From the NCBI GenBank assembly GCA_003988855.1, contig QYAI01000102.1, forward strand, positions 1 to 64,000: a DNA stretch of 64,000 nt, given 5' to 3'. The DNA comes from Arachnopeziza araneosa. Taxonomy: Eukaryota; Ascomycota; Leotiomycetes; Helotiales; Arachnopezizaceae. Below, piece after piece: positions 56,383 to 64,000 of the stretch. The first letter of the stretch is position 1, and each line of letters opens with the position of its first letter. Made by a program: the position numbers and the translations under genes. The notes beneath the pieces are model-generated. The model searched no databases and was not told where the DNA came from. It was given only the letters and a program-made list of their open reading frames with translations.

Positions 56383-58658
56383 ATGGCTACCGCCATATTT
56401 CCTGTATCCGGCGAAAAAGATGCACCTATCAGCCATGAGCCATTGGAGGCGAATCTAGCTCCTGTTAAACACAGGAAGCCTCATGATCCTTCCGTTACCT
56501 TTGAAGAATACATATACTATGCGAAGCTTGCTCGTGCTGAGGAAGATTCCTTCGCTGCGAATGACACTGGCGTGACCACGTTCAAGTCTTTGATCTTCCC
56601 TTCCAAGAACGACAAGGGAGTGGCGATTGCAACAAGAGAGGATGAGAAAGTAGTGCATACCCCAAATAGTAGCGAGCAACGTGCAGTTTCCGATGATGAG
56701 TGGACGAATGCTTCTCGCGCTTTGCGAACAGCTACTTGGTCTGCCGTTTTCTATCTAATCACTACAGATATCTTAGGTCCTTTCAACGTGCCGTAAGTAC
56801 CTTGCTGGTCGTTGGGTGGATATTCTTAACACTGTCGATAGGTTTGCCATGGGAACTCTTGGCTGGGGACCAGGAATTGTACTCTACAGTGTCTTTGGCG
56901 GTCTTGCTGTCTATGGTGGCTTCTTGCTTTATCGCATGTTCTTGGGGCTCGACTCGTATATGTATCCCCTCAAGACCTATGGGGACATTGCTTTCAGAGT
57001 CTATGGGACACCAGTTCGTCATTTGGTGAATATCCTTCAAAGCATACAATTGTTGTTCAACGTGGGGGTGATTATTATCGCTAATGGACAGGTCAGTCTA
57101 ATTCTCACGCACTGAGATTACCTGTTTGGTGAAAGCTAAACCCTGATAGGCTCTCTCCCAAGTCTCCAAGTTCAAGCTCTGTTATGCTATCTGCTGTCTC
57201 GTTTTTGCATTGGCAGGATTCTTCTTGGGCCAAGTTCGAACACTGCAGAAATACGGATGGTTGGCCAATGCAGCTATCTGGTTGAACGTCTTCATTATCA
57301 TCACAACTATGGGAGTCGTTGCTCATAGCGGTCCTAACTACCCAGCTGTTAACGCTATGGCTGGAACAGCACTTGGTAGCGACTCTGTCGTTCAACTCCC
57401 TGATGGGAGTTACCCACCTGTCCAGCACTCTGCCGGCCTTCCAGCCAGTACCAACGGATTTGTTGGTGCTATAAATGGTATGGCATCTCTCTAAGAAATA
57501 ATAAGCTGTCTAGCTAACGTTTTGATAGGATTGATGGTATGCATAATTACCCAGTATAAAATAAATCAGCGCTAACTATTCTTAGCAAGCTGTTTATGCT
57601 TATGGAGGGTAAGGATTTCGATCATGATTCCAAACTGTCGTTTACCACCACCTTAGCGACTGTTGCCATTCGCAACTGATAATCCGCATTCTGAATTTCA
57701 CATTTTCGTACTCTGAGCACAGATAATCGTTCAATATTAATACTGACTATTGAAAATAGTGCCATGTTGTTCTCCGAGTTTATGTCTGAAATGAAGCGAC
57801 CCCGTGATTTCTGGAAGGGAATGATTGCTGCCCAATCCTTCATCTACGTCATCTATATCTTCTACGTAAGTTTTCCACAGAGGTATACGTTCCAATCTGA
57901 CATATATAAGGGATGCTTCCTCTACGGTTACCAAGGCCAATATACAGTAAATCCGTCGTTTCAAGGAGTCTCCATCTATGCGTGGCAGACAGTCGGTAAT
58001 ACGATTGGATTTATCTCGGCGTTGATTGCCGCCGGTCTCTATGTAAGCCTTCCGATTTCTTTTCATTCCCACCCGAAGCTAACAAAATCAGGGAAATATC
58101 GGCGTCAAAGTCCTCTACAACAATCTCCTAGTAGACTTCCTCAGTGCACCACCCCTTGCTAGCAAAGCCGGTAAAATTCTCTGGGTAGCCATCATTCCCG
58201 TTTACTGGTCCCTGGCCTTTATCGTCGCAGCTTCAATCCCCAATTTCTTTGGTCTCTCCTCCCTGGTCTCCGCTCTCTGCATTTTACAGTTCACATACAC
58301 CTTTCCACCTTTCCTCTATCTCGGTTACGCCGTGAAAAGAGCCGCTGCCCTTCCAGGTGAAGGCTTCAACCCCGCGACTGGACAGGTGATTCGTCATGAT
58401 TCTGGACTCAAGAGGTGGACTAGAGGGTTCTTCAAGGGAAAGTGGTATTTCAATATTTGGTATGTAGTGTATACCTTAGGTGCTATTGTAAGTTTTTCCT
58501 CTTCGCCCCTTTCTCCCCATTTCGAGAAATTTCAAACTCACGCACTATCACAGGTCACAGCAGCACTTGGTGCCTATTCCGCTATCGAGGCTTTGATTGC
58601 AGCTTTCAAGGAGCCACAAATCACTGCTTTCACTTGCCACTCGCCTCTTGATGGTTAG
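56383..58658 (+). CDS. Amino acid transporter, MTR/AAAP-like
   Basis: Nine exons: 56383-56792, 56842-57091, 57150-57477, 57529-57536 (8 nt), 57586-57608 (23 nt), 57760-57865, 57911-58042, 58092-58487, 58554-58658; 585 aa. All phases agree. About 120 hydrophilic residues precede roughly eleven membrane spans starting ATWSAVFYLITTDILGPFNV. Family blocks include PFAMGTLGWGPGIVLYSVFG, YGDIAFRVYGTPVRHLVNIL, GLMQAVYAYGGAMLFSEFMS, EMKRPRDFWKGMIAAQSFIY and KILWVAIIPVYWSLAFIVAA. These mark the neutral amino acid permease family typified by Neurospora MTR (AAAP superfamily), which works by proton symport at the plasma membrane. Substrate preference cannot be read. The 8-nt exon encodes the phase-split Gly-Leu-Met. 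Confidence 0.9.
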
Positions 58659-60636
58659 GTAGAGCTTAAATCCTAGGTGGAGTGTAGATTTGTTTGGATA
58701 GCTTGGGTAGTTTGGATAATCTGGCGTGTTATATCATGGATGGATCTATGGACTGATATTTGTTAATCACCTGAATCGAAATTTATACATTCGACTGGAG
58801 AAGAGCTAAAAAAAACAAACATTGGCTTTGTGATTCAGGAATTATCAGAAAAGAGAGACGTTTCGCTTTCCGGGAATATGCTTGATGCATTCTTTCGGTT
58901 TGTTATATCAGGCGCATGTCAACTGGTTGCCTTGGTCTCCGATACAACTACCTTCTTGCCTTGACCCCACTCTCTGGCGATGCGCTTTCGTAAACCTCCT
59001 ATTTTCTTCTCTTCTTTTCTTATCCATCGAACCCTCTTCTTCTTTGGGTCGACTTGGAGTTCTCTGAAATCCTCATCTCCATCTACAAGCCTTGAATCGG
59101 AAATATTTCCTTTTCCTTCTCAGAGAAATCCAACTGATCGAATAATCCTAGAGAACCGCCAAAAAATCTTTCAGCTAGCTCTGCTGGTTGTTTGGTTGAC
59201 TGTTTGATAGACCGATTAGCTCAACAATCTTCCCCCTCGCCGCTGCTGGATTATCTGCTAAGACGAGCCGAGACGAATTCTACTAAAATCAGAGTAATAA
59301 TCACTATGAATAAACGCAAATGACTGAGCGAGAGTTTTTTGCAGTGAATTTGAAGTGGGAGGCTATATTATCGCAAGCAAAGCTCAGCTAAAATCGGGCT
59401 ACATGACAACTCGTTTACAGAGACTAGGAAGAAAGTGAATACAGTAATCACGTCCATCTTGGCACAAAGGAGAACAAGGACCGATGAGGCATCCTCATCC
59501 TAGTACTATACGTAATCTTACACGCCAAGACAGCGAGAGGGAAGACTGCAGTATAACACATGTCAAATCGGTCTTCATCACCGACCTGCCTATCAATCCT
59601 ACTAACTTACACACAGCGATAGAACCGATTGCCACACATCTCCTTGTTCCCTTATCTCGATTTCAGCGACGAGTCGATGTAACAATAAGAAAAGGAAACC
59701 TTATCACAGCCGCAATCGAGAGAGCAGTAGGCGAAAGCGGTCAGCAGAAACAGCGAGGAAAGATACCGACTGGTCACTGTACGACATTCCATCGGCCTCC
59801 AGATCGTGAATCCCAGCCACGACCAGGCAAAGGTGATCCAGTCATTACCTATAAATGCAGCACAGATACAAACGTGATCCCTCCAGATCCAAATATTGAA
59901 ACTCACCGCCGCAAGCCCATTCCCTTCGGCTCGACCAATGGGAGCAAGGCAATTCACAACCCAGCCTGCATTGATCTGCGAACTGCCGTTTTCCAGATAT
60001 AGAGAGAGATACAGCCCGCGCAGCCCCAGTCCTGTAGCGCCGATTGCGGAGCGAGCTCGAGTCGGTGTCGATGCTTGTGTCCGTGTCGGTTCAACGGAGC
60101 GTGATTGCGCACCGATGTTGCATTGCGTTAAGCTGTGATGGAGGCTGCAGGATGAGGAGTAGCAAAGACAATAGACATGGCGGGGTTACGGAAGCTTATT
60201 TCATTAGCTATCGTCTGTCTTTGAGAAATACCTAGCTTAAAGCCCTCATAGCTCGAGAATATGACTCGCGTGCTCAACTAGAAAATGGCACCTAAGGTTT
60301 ACCACCAAATCAATTAATATTATTACTCGATAGGAAATCTATATTGGTCTACCGTAGAAAGAGATGAGAATCTAGTATCTAAATCCACTCGATACTTCTA
60401 TGTTGCCAGGTACTGTACCTACGTTAACGAGTAATGTGTCTAATCTCTAAGGTGAGTGCAATTCAATTTTCCTTGTAGAAAAACCTCGCCCCAAAAGACG
60501 AAAGAGGAGAGGAATCACTCCACTCTGAGATGATCGAAATCAAGAAGCCGCCCAAGTCGTTAAACGGACTGCAGGCATGAAGCTTTCGCCGCCGCCTTAG
60601 CCGCTCAGCCATGATATTATACAATTCAAACAAAAA
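58659..60636. other. Convergent intergenic region, 2 kb
   Basis: Between the transporter and the end of the aminotransferase gene. A minus-strand open stretch of about 63 codons (58919-59110) reads as Lys/Arg-rich and includes DPKKKRVRW, and a 172-codon plus frame at 59484-60002 starts with ATG; neither is convincing. At about 60540-60615 the minus strand carries a tRNA-Ser-like 5' half (TGGCTGAGCGGCTAAGGCG) without a matching 3' half. Confidence 0.4.
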
Positions 60637-61938
60637 TCATTGTGTGTCTCGCACAACCTTATCCACCGCCTTGGCGAAATAGTCAATATTTCGAGTGTTA
60701 AGACCCGCCATACTGATTCGACCATTCTTTGTCATATAGATATGAGCCGTTTTTCTCAGCTCCAGGACTTGCTTCTCGTTCAGACCGGTGAAGGAGAACA
60801 TGCCGATTTGATCGGTGATATGGTTCCAAGTGCCTGGAGTCTCCATCTCTTCTAACTTGCTTCTCAGTGCTGTTCGCATGTTGATGATTCTTCCAGACAT
60901 AGTCCTTAAGTTATCCTCCCATTCTTTGAACAAAGCTTCGTCATTCAATATCAAGCTAGCAACTCGCGCACCATATGCAGGGGGATTTGAGATTTCGGAG
61001 CGTTGGAGAATGGCTAATTGAGAAGCAATTCTGCCGATCGTCTTCTCGGCGTCTGCACCAGGGCTTGTAACAAAATGAAAGCACCCAGCTCGCTCACCAT
61101 ATAATCCAAAGTTCTTGGCGAATGATTGAGCGATGCAGAGCTCAAATCCTTGCTCTACAAAATAACGAACGGCCCAGGCATCCTTGGCTAGGTCACCAGA
61201 GGCAAATCCTTGATATGCGCAGTCGAAGAAAGGAAAGTGTGATTTTTGCTTCATAAGAAGGGCAATCTCTTTCCATTGTGCTTGTGTGGGATCAACACCG
61301 GTAGGATTGTGAGCACAGGCGTGGAGGAGGATGATGCTATGATCTGGTGCCTCAAAGATCTCCTTCTTCATACCCTCGAAATCAAGACCTTTAGTTTCTT
61401 TCGAGAAGTAAGGATATGTAGCAATTGGGAGGTGGACATTGGAGAAGATTTGGTGATGGTTGGCCCATGTGGGATTACTGAAATAAACGGTGGGGTGACC
61501 AGGGTAAAATTTCGAGAGGAATAGAGCTCCGAGATGAACAGCTCCCGTACCGGAGATTGTCTGGTATGAGATCGATCGCTTTTCAAGAAGGGCAGGAGAA
61601 TTTGCACCGAGCATAAGCTTGGCGGCAGCAGAAGTTAGGGTTGCAAGACCGGCAATGGGAAGGTATTCGTGGTTCAATTCTGGGTCTAAACGGAGGAGTT
61701 CATCAGCCTAGACAGAACAATCAGCAGATGTTTATACGCAATTGAACAGTAATAAAACCTTCTTGACGACTGGCAGGACCCATGGCTTTGCATTATCGTC
61801 TCTATACGCGCCAATACCAAGATCGACTTTATGTTCGAAGGAATCAGCTTTATATGCTGCCATCAACCCAAAGAGGGGATCCTCTGGAGCTTGCGGAACA
61901 GCTTCTGCTGGGAAACTGGTAGCAGCTGGAGTGGCCAT
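60637..61938 (-). CDS. Aspartate aminotransferase
   Basis: PLP enzyme that exchanges the amino group between aspartate/oxaloacetate and glutamate/2-oxoglutarate. Minus-strand exons 61759-61938 and 60637-61707 give 416 aa from the ATG at 61938, the normal size. Family blocks: PQAPEDPLFGLMAAYKADSF, KVDLGIGAYRDDNAKPWVLP, VVKKADELLRLDPELNHEYL, ILLHACAHNPTGVDPTQAQW, FPFFDCAYQGFASGDLAKDA, and the PLP lysine in QSFAKNFGLYGERAG. The C-terminus (VDKVVRDTQ) lacks a peroxisomal signal. The frame stays open for 125 more codons upstream, to an ATG at 62313, adding a Ser/Thr-rich stretch; I chose the start that fits the family but a longer form is possible. The intron has a weak donor (GTTTTA). Confidence 0.93.
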
Positions 61939-62313
61939 GTGTGCGGTAATGCTCTGCAGTCTGAGAGTCGGCGACGTCGGGTTGGTCATGGAAGAGTGTG
62001 ACAAGGAACGAACATGAGAGGTGGTGGTGTATGACTGCGTTTGCGAGGCCGCGACATTCTGGGAAGGAGGTGCCATAGTGGTTGAGAGTGAGGTGAGGTT
62101 ATCACTGCTATCGGACAAAAGGTTATCTGGAAGTTGATCGTGGGCTAGTCTTAATGTTAAATGGCTAACACTGGGGTGGAAATCCGGGGAAGTGGCAATG
62201 GTGTTATTTGTGGCCAGATCATGAGGGTCCGCAGCAGAGGAAGTTGGCGCATGGTCATGACCGAGAGAAATCGGGTGGGCAATGTCTGCCATTTTAAAAT
62301 CTGGAGATCGCAT
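61939..62313 (-). other. In-frame open extension upstream of aspartate aminotransferase
   Basis: 125 codons without a stop, in frame with the aminotransferase, containing several ATGs (62313, 62292 and later ones such as the start of MTNPTSPTLRLQSITAHM). The sequence is rich in Ser, Thr, His and Ala. It may be a 5' UTR that is open by chance, or encode a targeting extension used from an upstream start. Confidence 0.4.
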
Positions 62314-63005
62314 GGCGAGTGGGTAGGGGAGTGCGCCGCCTTCGTATTGGGGGTGCGTTAAGTGGCCGAGGTCACCAAGGAGGTGGACGAGGGAGGCGAG
62401 GCAGAGGGCCCGATTGATGACAACGATCTGAACGTGAAGAATGACGATGAAAAGCCGGATGCACCATCAGCGCCAGCACACGGTGAGACGTGATGGGCAC
62501 GGCAGTAGATAAATACCATTCGGAAACAAGGCACTCAACGCAGCTCACAGCAAACAGGCAGGTTTTCCCTTCATCTCCGTGACCGCAACATGCCACATGC
62601 GATGCCACAGCCGCCACATGAATCATCTTTCAATAGCGAGGCGTTGGGGCGGGTGGATAAATTCCCACTGACAGGTCTTACTGTACCTCCGTACCCTCTT
62701 GCGCAGAAGTGGCTTATGGTGCCTGCATAGCCGTTAAATTTCACTCCCAAAATGACCCTTGTCTCACTCATCAACAAACTCTTTGGGGAGCGAGTCAAAA
62801 GCCTCCCTACACATGCAGGTCGCGGCCAGCTTCCCCGAGTCGTTCTCTTTCGACCACCTGGATTCAACATGGTTACCTATGCTCTCAATATCGCTCAAGG
62901 GCGGTCAGACCTTCCCATTCCATCCCTTCTCCAGCTGTTCATATTCTACGTTTTGACTTCATTGCCAGTGCTGGTAATCCCGAACCATCATTGGCCGTTT
63001 ATCCC
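62314..63005. other. Intergenic, aminotransferase promoter side
   Basis: About 690 bases between the aminotransferase upstream frame and the end of the syntaxin gene, both on minus. A plus-strand frame with ATG at 62752 (102 codons) runs into the syntaxin coding region on the other strand and is probably chance. No gene called. Confidence 0.45.
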
Positions 63006-63971
63006 TCATATTACCAAATCCCACACTACTAAGAACAGACTCAGGCCACATGATGCGTAAAACACGTATTTTGCTGTGCTTTTCCTCTCAGTTGCCTTCT
63101 TTAGCTGTTTGTTTCCACCACCAACGTTCTCCGTCGTCAGAAATGAATCAGCCACGAGCTGATCAATATTCGCCGACTGTGTTGCAAGATTATGCACAAG
63201 CTGATTTTGAAGCTCTGATATCTCCACGAGTGACTTTTCGGCCGTTCTGAGGTAATACAATTAGCACACATTCGTCTCGTCATTGCTTGTGACCTACCGA
63301 ACTTGGTCCAGAGTGTTTTCGTAATGTTTAAGCATATCCTGGTTCTCCTTCTCAAACATCTGGATTTGCTCCGGAGTAAGGTCTTCATCAGGGTGTAACT
63401 GATGTGTCTCTTGCTGTATGGCAGATGTACTCTTCAAGGTCGGATCATGACTAAATCCTCCAAGATCTGGCATCGCATCGAGTTTTGACTTTCCAAGCAT
63501 GCTCCGATTCCTCTCCATTTCCCGAGCTATTCTTTTCTCCATCATGGACGCCTGAAGACCTCCACACTTCTGTAGTTTTTGCCGCAAATAGAAAATAACA
63601 TTCTCTCGATGTGTACTGATGGCATTGACCTTTGCTTCTTCGAGCTCCTGATCAAATGACTTGGCCTGCACACCTCCACCTGCTGCCCACGCCCCCAACG
63701 ATCCAAGTCCCAATCGAGAATATTTCTTATTCATGATGGTTATTTCGGTCTGCCGTCGAACCTGTTCCGCATCTGCCAGCATTCGAATCCCAGCGTTGAG
63801 CTCACGAAGGACCTGCTTCATTTTGGCATCTATCTCCTCCCGGTCTCGGTCGGTCAAGTATTTCCATTGCTTGTTTTTTGACACCACGTTTGCTCGTCGT
63901 GGGGCTTCCTTTGACAGGTAGGATTGCCGGATGCCTCGAAGAAAGGTGTTCAATTCCACTATTCCGCTGTT
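63006..63971 (-). CDS. ufe1: Ufe1/syntaxin-18-type ER t-SNARE, 5' part beyond window
   Basis: Minus-strand exons 63298-63971 and 63006-63246, giving about 304 aa; the upstream exon lies past the right edge. An acceptor CATTAG precedes NSGIVELNTFLRGIRQSYLS, as expected for the syntaxin-18 N-terminal domain, so the codon at 63959 (GTG) is not a start. Then LTDRDREEIDAKMKQVLREL, a helical region, and PEQIQMFEKENQDMLKHYEN leading into the SNARE motif across the intron (DQVRTAEKSLVEISELQNQL, QSANIDQLVADSFLTTENVG). One C-terminal membrane anchor (YVFYASCGLSLFLVVWDLVI) ends the protein. Ufe1 mediates fusion of retrograde Golgi-derived vesicles with the ER. Confidence 0.9.
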
Positions 63972-64000
63972 CTAATGAGATGAATTAGACCACGGTGTTT

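Noticed and set aside
58919..59110. Lys/Arg-rich minus-strand stretch containing PKKKRV
   Set aside because: Looks like a nuclear-signal tail, but there is no ATG, no recognisable upstream exon, and the composition is explained by the TTCTTC-rich plus strand.
59484..60002. 172-codon plus-strand ATG frame
   Set aside because: No family resemblance, overlapped by a minus frame of 101 codons, polar low-information sequence. Could be real but not supported.
62752..63060. 102-codon plus-strand ATG frame
   Set aside because: Its end runs antisense through the ufe1 coding exon; no recognisable domain.
63957..63959. Apparent start of the syntaxin ORF
   Set aside because: The codon is GTG, and an acceptor CATTAG with conserved upstream residues (NSGIV) shows that the coding region continues from an exon outside the window.
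1..64000. Transposons, CRISPR arrays, rRNA genes, secondary-metabolite cluster
   Set aside because: No transposase or reverse transcriptase motifs, long terminal or inverted repeats, spaced arrays, rRNA, PKS/NRPS or terpene-synthase motifs were seen. The MFS transporter and Zn2Cys6 gene alone do not make a cluster.

Overview
The window looks like nuclear DNA of a filamentous ascomycete (Pezizomycotina). Genes carry short introns (mostly 43-100 nt) with GTNNGT donors and CTAAC/CTAAT-like branch points. The gene set includes a hybrid histidine kinase, Zn2Cys6 regulator, DHA1 transporter, GILT-like reductase and MTR-like amino acid permease. Protein flavour suggests Leotiomycetes, but that is an inference without any search.

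Layout. 1-9.3 kb holds no convincing gene, only pyrimidine-rich tracts and simple repeats. 9.3-16.5 kb holds the splicing factor Cef1/Cdc5, a divergent hexokinase-family protein, a membrane-anchored GILT-like protein, and the scavenger decapping enzyme DcpS, whose 3' end overlaps that of GILT. 17.0-25.0 kb is a nine-exon hybrid histidine kinase followed upstream by a NirA/NIT4-like Zn2Cys6 factor, which is divergent from a DHA1-type MFS transporter (26.2-28.0 kb). 28.4-33.2 kb has a hypothetical protein, an uncertain stretch and an Hst3/Hst4-type sirtuin. 34.2-45.4 kb has a DUF4139 protein, a small acidic hydrophilic protein, Vps15, Lea1 (U2 A') and a Dpb3-type histone-fold protein. 47.1-54.9 kb has a CLC chloride/proton exchanger, a secreted lactonase-type propeller, an F-box/2EXR-like protein and a Rossmann-fold reductase. 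55.8-64.0 kb has an uncertain ORF, an MTR-like amino acid transporter, aspartate aminotransferase and the 3' part of the ER syntaxin Ufe1, cut by the window edge.

Most genes are unrelated housekeeping genes: splicing (Cef1, Lea1), mRNA decay (DcpS), chromatin and replication (sirtuin, Dpb3), membrane traffic (Vps15, Ufe1), transport and signalling. No cluster or mobile element was recognised. The most unusual signals are in gene architecture: a 2-nt exon or twin-intron in the histidine kinase, an 18-nt exon next to a GC-AG intron in the hexokinase, 8- and 23-nt exons in the transporter, a tandem acceptor in lea1 where one choice gives an immediate stop, and a perfect CCG-N6-CGG palindrome between the Zn2Cys6 gene and the transporter. 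All exon joins were worked out by eye from splice signals, reading frame and family motifs; none was tested against transcripts.
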